From positions 11,160,001 through 11,224,000 of the forward strand of contig NC_064443.1 in the NCBI RefSeq assembly GCF_023343835.1: 64,000 nt of DNA. Reading direction: 5' to 3'. This stretch comes from Lagopus muta (Eukaryota; Chordata; Aves; Galliformes; Phasianidae). Positions 14,100 through 26,500 of this stretch are shown here, piece after piece (positions within the stretch are counted from its first letter, which is position 1; each line of letters starts with the position of its first letter). Under the pieces are notes generated by a model. It saw only the letters and a list, made by a program, of their open reading frames with translations. It was not told the DNA's origin and did no database searches. Made by a program: the position numbers and the translations under genes.

Positions 14100-15520
14100 C
14101 ACCGAGCAGCACGGTCTCTCCGCGCTTACTAATCAGCAGGACCAGAGAATTCCCTGATCCGTGCATCGCTCACGGTGCAACAGTGCTGCTTCAGACCTTT
14201 ACAAAGTCTGCTTAGCACGGCAAGGCCTGGGGAGGCAGGTGGGGAAAGGATGCAAAAGAAAAAACTCAACTCCCTGTTAAACACTCGCAGCAACGGGCAA
14301 TAAAGCTGAGGCTCAGTGTGCTCGTGCCCGTCCCGTTCCCCGCACCTCCGTTTCAGGCGATTACGACAGAACCGCGCTTTCCGAGGCTGAAACTTTCCCA
14401 CCGCTGCCCCCGGCTCCACTCCGGATCCGCTGTGCGGGACTCGGGGCTCCGCCACGCGGTGGCACCCAGCCGGAGCCTTTTCCCGACCTCCCCGAGCCGC
14501 AGATCCGGCGTTCGTTTCACACACCTCGCTCCGCAGCACGTAAGCAAAATCATTCGCAGCCGCCGCAAGCAATAGTAAGCGGCACAATAGGAACGAGATT
14601 ATCGCCACGCGTCCTCTGTGCGATTCGCAAACCCGCTCATCCCCATCTTGGAGTTGAGCGCTGGGAAGAACCACCGGCTGAAGGCAGCAGCACCAGGAGC
14701 TCGAGAAGTTGGAGCTCAGAATGCCCCCAGCAGAACCGGGTAACGGGGCGGCCGGCTGCACTCGGGCTTTCTCCCACCGCTCGGAGAAAGAGCAGCGAGA
14801 CCGAGCGCCAGAGCTCACCCCCGCCCGAGGGCGAGAGGACAGATCGGCTGCAGCGAAGTTTAACGGCATTCAGACACCCCCCCGCCCGCGGAGCTCCGTG
14901 CCCAAGCTCAGAGACCCTCCCCTCCTACTCCAAAATAACGCTAATCAGAGCAAAAGACGGAGAAGGAGAACGAGCGCATCCCTCAGCCCTCCTTCCCCCG
15001 GCCGGCTCTCACCGTCCTCTTGCATCCGCTGCAGGCACAGGGCGAGGCTCTTTCTCCAGCCCGGCATGGCGGCGGGCAGCACCGCCGCCCCCCGGGGCAG
15101 CGGCACGACTCGGGGGACCCGGGGGGGGCTGGCGGGAGCGGCGCTGCGAGCGCTCCGGGCTCCCCGGCGCTTTATGGCCGGGCGGGGCGAACGGCGGGGC
15201 CGGGCCGGGAGCCACGGGAACCGCCCCCGTCTGCGCGCAGCGGCGCGGCCGAGGGGCGACGGTTGTTCGGCCGCCCCCGCGCCGCCGGTGCCCGGGAGGA
15301 CGCTCGGCTCATTTAACGCGTCGTTTCTCTTTCTGCTTCAACCCCGGCGCCTTTTGCAGCGAACGCCCAGCCCTGGCGCGGGCGCGCTCGTGGGTTCACG
15401 TGTTCGTGCCCGAGTTGGGCTTTGCTGGGAGGGAAGTTGCGCGACGGTCGGACTGCCGGGTTTCGTCTTTGTCATGGCTGCGTGCGAGCAGGTGAAGCCC
15501 ACGAGGGGGGCTGGATAGCA
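14100..15520. promoter_or_regulatory. GRIP2: CpG island, proximal GRIP2 promoter
   Basis: The stretch is densely CpG- and GC-rich compared with its flanks, and it surrounds the first exon at 15,013-15,067. On the minus strand an ATAAAG-containing TATA-like string lies at 15,171-15,176, about 105 nt upstream of the ATG. Long open frames on both strands here (for example 14,129-14,869 minus and 14,709-15,518 plus) are explained by base composition and match no family known to me. Confidence 0.7.
15013..15067 (-). CDS. GRIP2: GRIP2 proximal alternative first coding exon (palmitoylation-type leader)
   Basis: On the minus strand the exon starts at ATG 15,067-15,065, codes MPGWRKSLALCLQRMQED plus one base, and stops at a good donor (G|GTGAGA, intron from 15,012). 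GRIP2 (ABP) is a multi-PDZ scaffold binding the C-termini of AMPA-receptor subunits GluA2/3. The known palmitoylated isoform carries an 18-residue alternative leader with the modified cysteine at position 11, and the GRIP1 counterpart starts MPGWKKN. Length, Cys11 and opening residues all agree. Gene order also fits, because CCDC174 follows divergently, as in human. The PDZ exons are outside the window, so this is a partial gene. It could be the sister gene GRIP1 on leader similarity alone, but synteny argues for GRIP2. Palmitoylation would place the protein at membranes and spines. Confidence 0.8.
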
Positions 15521-18500
15521 TCTTTGTCATTTCTTCATATTCCAGAGGTTTCGGTGCTTTTATGCGAACACAAAGGAGATGTTTATTGTGTGCGCCGTGG
15601 TTGGTGTGCTTTTAATTTCCTGGGAGCAGCATATCTCTGTAATGACTAGCTGCTGCTTTTTGTTCTTTGTCGGGCCTTTCGTTATCTGCCTGGTAGGTCT
15701 CTGCATCTCTGCCTCCTTTTGCAAGAGCAATAACGTTATGTGCAACAGCTGCAGACCAAGTTGTCCTCGGGATAGCGTGAGCTAATTCCAGGGTCAGGAT
15801 GCACCTGGACCAGCACGGCAGCTGCAATGCCATCCACACAGAGATGCCTGCACAGACTCCAGCTTAGTTTTAAGAACAGTTTTTTTGTATTGCTATAGGA
15901 TAGGCAAGGGTCAGCCCTGCCCCTAGCTCACATCTGAGAAGTGTTTGCCATTTTGATTACGAGCACCCAGGTCTGCAGGGCACATGCCAGGCACTGGGCT
16001 CAGACACATTTCTGCAGCCTGGTGAAAGCTGTAATGCTATGGCAGGCCTGGGTGTGATCCTGCTCAGAACACCCTCCTGCAGCTCCTCTTTGTCTTGGAG
16101 AAAAGCAGCTTCAGTAGAAAGGCAGACCTACCAAAGTCTGCAGCAGAGCCTGAGGGGTGAGAATCCTAACAGAGGTGCTTGAGTTAAACAGCCACTGATA
16201 GATCAGCTGAGTATTTTTCATTCCTCCTCTCACAGATTCTTGAAGAGCAACTTAAGAGCTGGACTGGAGAGGACCTGTTTTGAAGTTGCCATCATTACAG
16301 TATTTTCCCTGCAGAGTCACACTCAGGTAATTGCAGCCCCGGGAGAATGGCTCTCTTCCTTTAAGCGTAAGAGTTTGCAGCACTGCAGACAGCGGTTTGT
16401 CACACCTGAGCACTGCACAGGAGGTTCCCATCACAGCAGAGGAGGTCACGCTGACTCCCCTCCATGATTCTGAGCAGGGAGTTACCCAGCAGCTTAGGCA
16501 GTGATTGGAGTGATGGTGCCTGCAGACTTATTGCAGCCAGCTGGAGCAAGTGCTTCCAGGAGCTTTCCTGAGGAGTAGCAGCAGCAGGAACAGATTGCTC
16601 AGCCCCTGCCCATCTTCTGCTAGCAGCACAGAAACAAGAAATCCTTCATGCAAAAATTCACAAAAACTTTTTTTTTTTAATTACCATATTTGTAATTCGA
16701 AGTAGAAATCAACTCCCCAGTCAGCCAGAACTTAAAGAGACGTGGGGACTGAGGTAGGTCAGGATGGGGGCTGCCTGCATTGCCGACCTGCTGCCATTCC
16801 TTCTCTCCTCTAAAGAGGAGCTCTCTTCTCAATGAGATCCTTTCATTAAATTGTGATGTTTTTTTCTGCAGATCACTTCCCAGGGGGAAACAGCCCTCTG
16901 CAATCTGATTGCAATGTATGTGGTACATTGGACTAGCAGCAAATCACAACTCCGTAGCTGGATTTGATCAGGGTACATCACACTGACACAGGAGGTTTGT
17001 GATGGGCACAAAACATTACAGCTGACCACGAAACTCCAAAACTTTTTTTTTTTTTTTAAGAGAAGAGGGAGGAGCCAGCACTTGATCAAGAGACAAAACA
17101 CAGCAGGTGGGGCCAAGTGTTGCTGGGCCCTGGTCTGCCTCAGCCCCCACACAGAATCACCGCCTGCCCTGCTGGGCCTTCGTTCCTCAGCTGTAATTTG
17201 TAATTGCTTGATGATGTGCAGGTTGTGTGTGTGAGAACGGGGTTCCCAGAGAAGTAATCATTATTGATCTAACGCTGCCCTCAGTAAAAGTTCTGAGAGT
17301 CTGAGGATAACAGGACAGATGAAGGCACTCCTAAAATCAAGGTCAAATTGACACTTTCTGTACCGAAAAGTTTGCCTGTGTTGCCATTTACACTGGCTGC
17401 TCTCATAAAAACCTTTCTGCCTTAACGCCTTTAGACCATCAACGCTACAACAGTGCTACTTTTAAAGAACATCAGTGCCACAGAAATAATTAAACATGAA
17501 AACAGCAAGCACAATACTAGTTGAAAATGTAGCCTAGGGCTTTTAGCAATTGAATTTAACACCTACATTATTGTAAAAAGACCTAAAGCTAGTATGGAGA
17601 GGCTCCCTAAAGCGCCCCCCATTAGCCTAACTTGAGCACTAAAGTGGGAAATTGAACCAGAGATAACAAAGCAGCTGGTCCTGAACAGCAGGATTGCTCC
17701 CAACAAGTTTGTAAAGAGCAATCTGTGCAGCTCCTCAAACACTGCACCTTCCACCCAGCAGCTTGCTTTGGCACACAAGGAAAGAGTTGGGCCAATTGTG
17801 CTTTAATTCCCATTGCAGCTGTAGGAGGGAAAGATGAAAGCACAAAGTTTTTCAATCTCAGGAGCTGGCTGTTGAGCAAAGGCTTGGGTCTGTTGCCAAG
17901 TGTGCAAACCAGGCTTTTCAGATCAGATCTGTTTATTGTCACTCTGTTGCACGCTGTGTGTGCAGAACAGTGAGCAGACACTGATATCACACCTTTTGTG
18001 AAAGGAGGTTTCAGATATAAAGCAAATCCCATTTTCCTGAGAGGGTTAAGGAAGGACATCCAGGCTTTTTTGCCTTGACCCGTTTGTCTCTAGGCTTCTC
18101 CAGCAAATTCTCCTGGCACATGCTCCCTTATCTTGCAGGTCACAGACTTTGTCAGCCCACAGTGACAATAAATTGACTTCCTGCAGCCAGGAAAGTTAGG
18201 GAAAACCAGACAGCTTTTGCTACCAGCCCCAAAGCAGTGATTTTAGAGGGCTCCTTTACCATTTCTGAGCCAGTGAGGAAGTAGCACTTGGGAGACCCTC
18301 AGGAGCAGCATTGCTGTCCACTCCCACCAGCAGCTTGGGCAAAGATGTACTGCCACTGAGGAGCATCCTCCAAGGTCACACTGCTTTACCACGGACGTGG
18401 CATCATGAAACACTCTGGGAAAATGGGAAGTACACCTCGATGCAGCTGGGGTTTCTGCTGTTGCAAATCTACCACCTTAAGCTATGGGCTTTGCCTCCTG

Positions 18501-20200
18501 TATTGATTTACAGCTACTGCCTGGCAAAATTCAATATTAAGATCAAGCTAGAAATTACTTTGACCTCTGCAATCCTACAAAAACAAGATCTACTTAGGTA
18601 TCTAAACTCATCTTCTCATTTCTCTCTCCCTCTTCAGCGCTTACTTTGTTAAGTAAGAGAGAAGTTCCCTTTCTCTGTCAAGGTTGGGCTGCTGTGAGTG
18701 CTGATGCAGTGCACCCTGTATCCCTGCAGCTCTGCATGGGACAGGCAGGGGACAACGGGCAGCCTATTTCCATCCCACAGTGACAGGTAAGTGGCACACA
18801 GCTACTTTAACAAAGTCTATTTTCACCTCCCAGGCACATAAAGTGGGGCTGGAGACAGAAGGATAAGTATGTCACAACACCATCAAGAGGGATTTGTTTC
18901 ACTCATGGATGCTACCTATATGCAGCAGTGTCCTGTAGCCCACAGAAGCAGTGAACAGGATTGAGATCATGGAATTTAGAAGTAATCCTGTCATGCTGGA
19001 AGGTTAAAGGCAGTTTTAAAATGGATTATTTTTGTTGCTTCCACCAAAGGTTGATCAATAGCAAATTCACCTATTAATCCCACTTGGTTCTGTTTTGCCT
19101 CCAACACAGACAGTACAAACAGTTTGAGTTTGATGTCTGCTTCTTGTTAGGAACTTCAAGGCACACTTTCATACTACAGATTTCTACAGAACTACTCACG
19201 TCAAATTAGGTTTGAAGGCTGAAAGCAGGCTGTCATTCCAACTTTCCTGGGTGATTCTCATGCCTCTGAAAAGCTGAGCATCTTTCAGAGAAGCAGAGCA
19301 TGTCTGTGGAATTCATTCACCCAAGAATAGACCCCATTTGTAAGCACCATGAGCGTGTGGTTACCACTGTGCTCTGTCCCTGCTGGAAGGAAACTCAGAA
19401 GGGCTTCTTGTTTCTGCCCCAGAGATGTGCTCAGAGATGAGCTCTGAAGCTGGTTCCTCGCATCTTTCCTTGCAAGTCACAGCACAAACACAAAGGAGCT
19501 CAGACCAGCCCTGCACCACTTTGCAGTCAGCCTCACTGCTCTGTCAGAAACATCAGCACTGAAACAAGACCGAGCTCTGTCCCTCCCTTAGAGGGATGCT
19601 CAGGGCCATGCAGCACTCAGCTCCACCACAGCTGCTGCACATTGATTTCCTGCCTGCTGAGGCAGGTTTCAGAAATTCAGGACCATGTTGCATGTTACTC
19701 TGCAGAGCTCCCAGCAGTTGGCACAGGGCCTGAAGTACTGCAGCTGATACAGTTCTTAACAGTATCAGTATTTGCTTGCCAATGTACAGTGTAAAGCAAC
19801 AGCCATTCTGACCGCGTCTAAAGCCTGGTTTGGTTGGGCAGCTGACAGCTTCATCTGGGTTAGAGTGAAGATGCCATGAGATCTGGACTGCTCTTTAGGT
19901 GGACCGCCTGAACTCAGTCACAGCAGTGTAAGAGCCACCTTTTAAATCTGATTGAAGATGCTGCTCTTGGAAACACATTCCTTTCCCTTCCAGAACTGCC
20001 TGCAGGTTTCCCTCCTTCCCTTTTTTTGCCTCTGTTAATTTCTGCTTTGTGCATACCATCTTTTCCCCCTAAACACACACATTCAATACTGCCTCAAAGT
20101 CTTTGATTCCAGGCAGCCAGATCACAATTTGCCTCTGGCTGCACAAGGTTTCACCTGTTCCCCACTGCAGAGGTGCCTCAGGAAGGATTCACCCAGATAA

Positions 20201-20262
20201 ACTAGAGGATCTGGATGATCTTTGAGATCCATTCCAATCCAAGCCATTCTATGATTCAATCA
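20201..20262 (+). repeat. CR1 LINE 3' end, short
   Basis: The string 'gatgatctttgagatcc', then 'ttccaatccaagcc', then 'attctatgattcaatc' is the terminal part of a CR1 element in plus orientation, cut to about 60 bp. Confidence 0.75.
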
Positions 20263-20929
20263 CTTCAGAAGGAAACCAGAAGCCGTTTAAATGAGTTTGA
20301 GGTGAGCTTCAGTTGTGCTTCAGTGGCAGATGTTTTGGCACATGAGAACAGGCTCAGGCCCACCATTCATTCCTGCAACAATCTCAGGCTCCCTCCTGAG
20401 TCTTCCTTAAATCAGAACTGGCATCACACTCTCATCTATTCCATTAAAGATGCTTCAAGCTACTGCCTTTGGTACTAAACAGGGAAACACCACCTATCCA
20501 TCTCTCAATCAGGACCATCCACACCGGCATTTCACAAAGACTAATATCAATGTTATCACAAGATTCAGTACTTCCCTTTTTTTCTGGTCAGTGAACAGAA
20601 GTAGTTAGAGAAGTGAACAGGAAGCAGAAAGGAATGCTACAGCTCCATTAAGGTATGTTAATAATCCTTACTGGGCCTGTGTTGCTTCCTTGTCCTTCTC
20701 ATGGCAAGCCAGCCCCAGCTGTCAGTAACACATTAATGACCTCAGTGCATTGCAGGTCAGGAAAGGAGGAGAAAGACAGTTATAAATCATTGCAATTGAC
20801 CTGTTAATCTTAATGGAATCACTTCATGTACCTGCAAATACATGCAGAGGGGATAGGAAAGAGGTAACGGTCACTACAGTGTTTTGCCATACGCTTTCAG
20901 AAAACAGAGCAGCTATTGGATATTCTGGC

Positions 20930-21008
20930 TCACCAGGTCAGGCTTAGGTGAGGTTGATAGATTTGATGATCTCAAAGGTCTTTTCCAACCTAAATGACTA
21001 TGATTTCT
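20930..21008 (+). repeat. CR1 LINE 3' end, short
   Basis: The stretch has 'gatgatctcaaaggtctttt', then 'ccaacctaaatgactatgat', the characteristic end of CR1 in plus orientation. The 8-bp end repeats are diverged. Confidence 0.75.
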
Positions 21009-23395
21009 CCCACACTAGCTAGCAAGAAAGTTAGTGCTTTGGGCAAGAAGTGGGGGGAAAAAAAGGAAAGCTGCCTTTACCTTCAAGGAGTGTAGGCCCC
21101 CTCCTCTGCTGTTTTATGAAGTACTGGCATTGCACACTTTGTACAGCTCCCTGCTGTAGATGAGGAGTTGCATGGCACTCATCAAGGCTTTAATAAAGCA
21201 ATCACTGGACTTGTGCCTGATGTAATTACTCATTTTGAAATATTATTCCACTTCCCATTCCACTTGTCTATATTTGACTAATGGCAGCAGTGCCACACAC
21301 ATTTCTATGTTCTCTATGTGCAGACACTCAGTATTTCTTTTCCCAATTATTTCTAAAATAACATCCATAATCACTGAGCTTTCTTTTGCAATCCATACAG
21401 CAACTCGTCAGTGCCTTCTGGGCTTCTATTTTAAGTAATCTTTGTATCAGGAGCTCCAGTCTGGGGACTGGAATCTGTTTAACAACAGGACAGGAACCAC
21501 TGAGGAAAAAGAAATGTGTTCCCCTTAGGAGTGAAAAGGTGTCTTAGTGTTCCTCCAAGAAGCAGCCTTTTTGGAGAATTCCTTACCTAAACAGCCTCAT
21601 ACTTGCAAGGGCACTGCCAGCTGTGAGTTTGACAGAGTGACAGCTGCTACACTCAAGCCACTTGCCATATAAGCACTCGTCCAATTTTTATTTCACAGAG
21701 CTGGGTAAAGCATAAGCCAAAACCCAAGGCCCACTGAGCCATGCACACTTTGAACTCACGACCTTTGAGAATCCAAAGGGAGTCCTCTTGAAATTCTGGG
21801 TTCTCCACTTGTGAAAAGTAGTGTGAGGAAACAGGACAAGTGAGACTGAAAGAATGGGGAGAGGCTGATGATTTGTTCCTCAAATGCTGGAGAGATGACA
21901 GAACTGCAGGGGGGAGACGGTCATTTATGGCAGGCTACCTCTGCAGAGTGCTCACAGTACCACAGAGAAATGAGCTATATGGCTGCAACAATAGTCTTGC
22001 ACTGCCCTCTGCTGCACTGAGATCCAGCTGCCAGCAATTCACCTCTGGGACTTGCTGCTGAGAGTGAGCCATCCACAGCTCTCTTTCTTCCTTAGACACA
22101 GGTTCCTTGTACTAGGAGGATTTTGCTATATCGCCTTCTGAGCATTTCTTCAGACATACACAACCAGAAAGACAACGTGCCTCTTCCACCCTGTGTTCTG
22201 GGGGCAACTCGGGGTGACAGATGGTGAAAGAGTACTTCATTCAGATAAATTGAAGCGATAAAATGAAGAGGAATTTGAACTAGAATGAATCAAAGTCTTC
22301 AGCCGCAGCGAAAAATGCAATCCTATGATTTTAGGACATCCAGCAGCAGCTTGCCACCACCAGAATAGTAGAGAAGGAATACAGAGTAGCTTTGTTTTTT
22401 CAAAACAAACAGCCATCGCTGCCACTCAGCCACCTAGACAGGCATGTGGTTGATAACTGCCAGGTAACCAAGGCCCATAGGCTGGAAAAGAACCATGCTC
22501 AATTATGCTGATTTACATCTCTCCAGTGCATCAAGGTAGAAGTGACTGTATGCCATCTTAAGTTCAAGTGTGCAGATTTAATCATTCCCATGCATTAGGG
22601 AATCACAAGCAGAGCTACAGTCTGCTCAATTACACCAGCCTGCCTCCTGCGCAGTGCCAGGAATCAGGCCCTCCATAACCACAAAGGGTTCTGTAGGGGT
22701 GCTAGGCCCTGTAGCACGTATTCCTGCCACCATGCCAAGTTAGGATACCAGAATTTGCTGCCACGAAACCTGTTGGTTTAAAATAATTCAACTTAAACCA
22801 TGGGATATAAACAGAATCATTTCACAGGCAGTGAAGGCGACATAAATATGGGTTACACTATCACCCTGACACTAAATGAACATAAATAACAGGGTTTCAA
22901 CTAAGAGCTAGAAAGCAGCCTCTGCAGAAAGTTACAGCCACAGTGTACATGTGTCTGTCTACCTGCCACGATCAATAACCAGAGATTTCTTTAAGAAAAA
23001 CAGAGCATGAAGCAGGTATGTGATCTCCTAAGACTCCAAGTGTTATGCTCTCATAGCGACCTTTTAACAGACACACAGCCTCAGCACTGTACAAAGCTAC
23101 ATCTGCTGGGCCGAGCTCAGAGTACAGGCAGGGCTGTAAGCAGAGCATGAATTACTGGCAGCATCTTCACAGAGATCTGGAACAGGGCTTTCAAAGAGAA
23201 ATAGATTGTAAGGAGAAAAATCTTAAAGAAAAGGGCAGAATTATGCTCTTGGGTCTTTTTGTTTGCTTCAAATAGCTGGCCAAATGTTTTGGGGTTTCCA
23301 GCAACATCAGTGGGAAGCATTGAGCCTAATTCCTTCCTGTGAGCATCCTAGATCACAGCCTCCCCCATCACTGTCGTATTCCCCTCTTGCCTTAC

Positions 23396-23450
23396 CTCCA
23401 TCCTGCATTTTCTGCAGACAAAGAGCAAGGCTCTTCCTCCAGCTCGGCAT
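23396..23450 (-). CDS. GRIP2: GRIP2 distal alternative first coding exon (second palmitoylation-type leader)
   Basis: On the minus strand ATG 23,450-23,448 opens MPSWRKSLALCLQKMQDG plus one base, ending at a strong donor (G|GTAAGG, intron from 23,395). It has the same 55 coding bases and the same splice phase as the exon at 15,013-15,067, and differs at 4 of 18 residues. Cys11 is kept. Either exon could therefore be joined to the same downstream exon, so the protein would start with one of two near-identical leaders. Unlike the proximal exon it has no CpG island; a TATA box lies about 85 nt upstream. I read it as a duplicated alternative first exon with its own promoter. It could instead be a decayed duplicate that is never transcribed, but the intact frame and donor argue against that. 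Confidence 0.7.
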
Positions 23451-23533
23451 CCCAGACCCAGCAAGAAAGAAATAAGTCCGTAGCCTCCTGAAAGGGCTTG
23501 CAGATGTGCAGCTAGAATAGAAAGCCCAGCTTC

Positions 23534-23539
23534 TTTATA
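23534..23539 (-). promoter_or_regulatory. TATA box of the distal GRIP2 first exon
   Basis: TATAAA in the context CTATAAAG lies on the minus strand 84-89 nt upstream of the distal ATG. A start site about 30 nt downstream would leave a leader of roughly 55 nt. An ATAAAG string also sits upstream of the proximal exon at a comparable distance. Confidence 0.5.
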
Positions 23540-23559
23540 GTGCTGTGCCTTGATAGGGC

Positions 23560-26500
23560 AGCAAGCTCATCTGTGCTTGCAAAGACAGGAAAACTTCAAA
23601 TGAAAGCCTGATTGCAAACCATCCAGGCTGCATCTTGCTGCAGGGATGAAGCAACTTCACATGACCACAGCAAAAGAAGCAGATGGCAAGAGAAGAGTGG
23701 ACAGATGAATGGGTAAAGCTCAAGGAACTGAGCAGTTCCTTAAAGGGCAAGTTTGTCTTCTATGCCAGCTGCATAGAAACTACAAATAACAAAACATTCA
23801 CCACACGATTGCATTCCAATAGGTTCAGGCACCTTTTCAGGGAGTGAGCCTATCACCCTGCCCACTACCAAGTGCCTTTGGAGCTTCCTTGCTTTGTACA
23901 CCACTAGTTCAGACAATTTGTATCTCTTGGTATAGGAAAGAAGAGAAACATGTTCGCCTCCTGAGCTGGCACTCAAAGTTTTTCTTATTTTTCAGATTTA
24001 AGAGCATTTACACATTCCCTGAAGAAGGAATCATCATTATGTCCATTCTCAAAGCTTGCTAAAATGTATATAAATCACCAGTCAGTAACAGCTTTCTAAA
24101 TTCATTTCACTTGCAATAACTATGGCCCTCCCACATGTGCTGTAGAAAAATGGCATTAAGCCCATTTCCAATCTAAGTTGTTATCTGCTTTCAGGGAATC
24201 CCTTTTTTCTGGCTGCATCAGAAGAATTACAGTCTGTTCCCAAGTACTCAACTCCCTTTCTCGTAATACTTGAGAAGAAAAGATGTTGTTGACACTAAAC
24301 ACAAATGAGCACCTTATTCTATGGAACTGGCATTTTATACGAGGCTACTTTAGACATGATTTCAGTTTCTCATCATCCAGCCAGAATTGTATTCTATACC
24401 TATTTTGTAGCTTGCAAGAGAAATAAGCTAGCACAAAAGCAGGCTGCACTGCAGCTTATGACACAAGCAGCAAAGAGCAGTAGAGCTGTGTACCAGGGAG
24501 ACATTACAAGCACTACTATCACCATTTCTGTCTTTGATTTTTCTGCCCAGGATCACACAAACACTTCAAGCATTTAATCAGTGCATTAAAATATTTCTCC
24601 TAACCCACAGCGCACATCTAGACTTATGAGCAGCAAAGTTTGGGTTTGTTTCATGTTCCCTCCACCTGTTCCTTTTCGCTGCACCAACTCAGCATTTCTA
24701 TAACTACAGTGCTAGCATACAAAAACTTAGGTTATTATTCAGGTTTCTTGTTCCTCGTGTTCCTTGAGTTATGTTCCTTGTGTCAAGTGGCCATGAAAAT
24801 GCATGAAGACGGTGTGCTAGCACCAACACATCACAAATATCCAACTGTTATTGGCCCACAACTTTATTTCATCTTAAAGCCGAGATGCAGAAAGTCAGTC
24901 AGGTTTCATCCTACCCCAGGGCCTTGATGTGCTTAGTATCTATGATAAGTAAATTTCTCCTCAGAAAAGCAAATTCCGCAGACATCAACATAATTTAGTT
25001 TTAGATTGTGGCAACCAGGCACAGACTCAGATGTGAATGATCCAAAATGTTTATTACAGGTTCTCACATCACTTCATATATTCACAAGTTTTCTTTTTTA
25101 TGAAGGCAGATGGGAAAGCTAACTTTCCCATCAACAAAGTACCCACAAACACTTCCTAAGGCGTTTATCCAAGCAGATCCATGAACCGTTCCTTCTGCTT
25201 TTCTCCTCTTCTAGAGATAACACTGGTTCTCAGCCTTTCACAAGCTGTTTGTCTTGCTCCACAGTGCCTGTTCTGAATAGTCTCTCGTATTCCCACATTG
25301 GATTCCTATTTAAACCCTTTTTTTTTGTATGGAGGAGACAGCCAAAATTTCCAAGTAATTTGTTTTGAGTTTGTGCAACATCTCTCACTAATCTTGCAAG
25401 TTGCTGAGATGCCACTGTTTCATGCAAAATCGCCTTCAAACAAACTGCTGTGACCCCCCATCTTTCTCAACAACAATAAACAAGCTTTTTGTGTTGATGC
25501 AGCTTTGTGGAAGTGAACACAATTAAGCCTCGTGCTAAAATGAGCAGCATACCAATAAGAGCTGAATCAATTATTCCCCAGGAATTCAAGGCTATCAGCA
25601 GATTTAGATCAGACACAGCAGCTTACACAGCATTCACTGATTCCCTGTAAGCATCACACAACTACACTGAATCTGTATTATACACACAGTTACCCTGCTT
25701 CCTCACCTCCTTTCTTTAGGTTAAGCTGGTTTTGCTTCCCACCCTTCTCATTCCAGCTCCCCCACTCTCATTCATATTTTATTAATGCCTGTAGGCTGGA
25801 TTAAAAAGAATCCCCAGATCAGCCTTCCACAAATTAGAGCCAACACCGAGCCCTTCTGAGGGAGCTATAGATGCAAAAACTTGTCAGGAAGCACAGGACT
25901 ACTGAACCACCGCTCAGGAAGCGCTCTGAACGCCACCTGCCTGGATGCACACTGAGTGCCAAGTCCCACACACAGGCAAGCACAGCAGCACACAGAGCAG
26001 CCCCACGTTTCTAGCAGGCAGGTGGGAGAGCCACACTGCATGTGTCTCTGTTCCTGCCTGCTGGCCTTGCTGATGTCAACTGGGGAAGAATGGAAGGTAC
26101 AGCTCCTCATCGCTTGAGCTCATCTTTTGTACAAAGCATCAGTGGCACTGATTGACTCATTCTGAGTCAGGCATGTCCAGGTAGAGCTTTACTACCCACA
26201 GAATCACTTGTTTCTTGCAAGCACAGAATCACCAGCTCTGTGTCTCATTCTACATGTGCTGCCCTTCATCTTTTAAGAGCAATTCTTTTTTCACATCCAG
26301 TCACCTAACCATTCAGTAGCACAGATTTTCCTTGCAATCCTGGCCATGCCATGAACAGAAAGGATCAGTTTTAGACAGATGCAGTCACCTCCAGAGCCCT
26401 TCTATCTTTGCATGTTCACTAAACCATCTGCATAATACCTGTGACATAGAGAGCTGCTGAAATACTGCTTAGCCATTTTGTGCAACACTCAAAGCAGGAA

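Larger units (their letters stand above)
1..14100. other. Probable GRIP2 first-intron sequence, no exon seen
   Basis: This stretch lies downstream, in minus-strand sense, of the proximal GRIP2 first exon. No PDZ-domain exon or other protein family could be recognised on either strand. Open frames are short and have no splice-site or codon logic. Visible content is a CR1 fragment near 4.16-4.42 kb and poly(A) tracts at 3,793-3,808, 8,310-8,336 and 9,657-9,678. Calling it intron is inference from the orientation of GRIP2; unannotated noncoding exons cannot be excluded. Confidence 0.5.
15521..23390. other. Region between the two GRIP2 first exons, no gene seen
   Basis: This is probably intron 1 of transcripts that start at the distal first exon. 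No protein family was recognised in any frame. Contents are two short CR1 3' ends near 20.2 and 20.95 kb and ordinary AT-rich sequence. Open frames such as 18,311-18,652 and 17,622-18,059 show no family resemblance or convincing splice signals. Confidence 0.5.

Noticed and set aside
14129-15518. Long open frames on both strands (246 residues minus, 269 residues plus) around the GRIP2 proximal exon
   Set aside because: CpG-island composition explains them. Only the short frame with ATG 15,067 and a donor at 15,013 matches a known protein leader.
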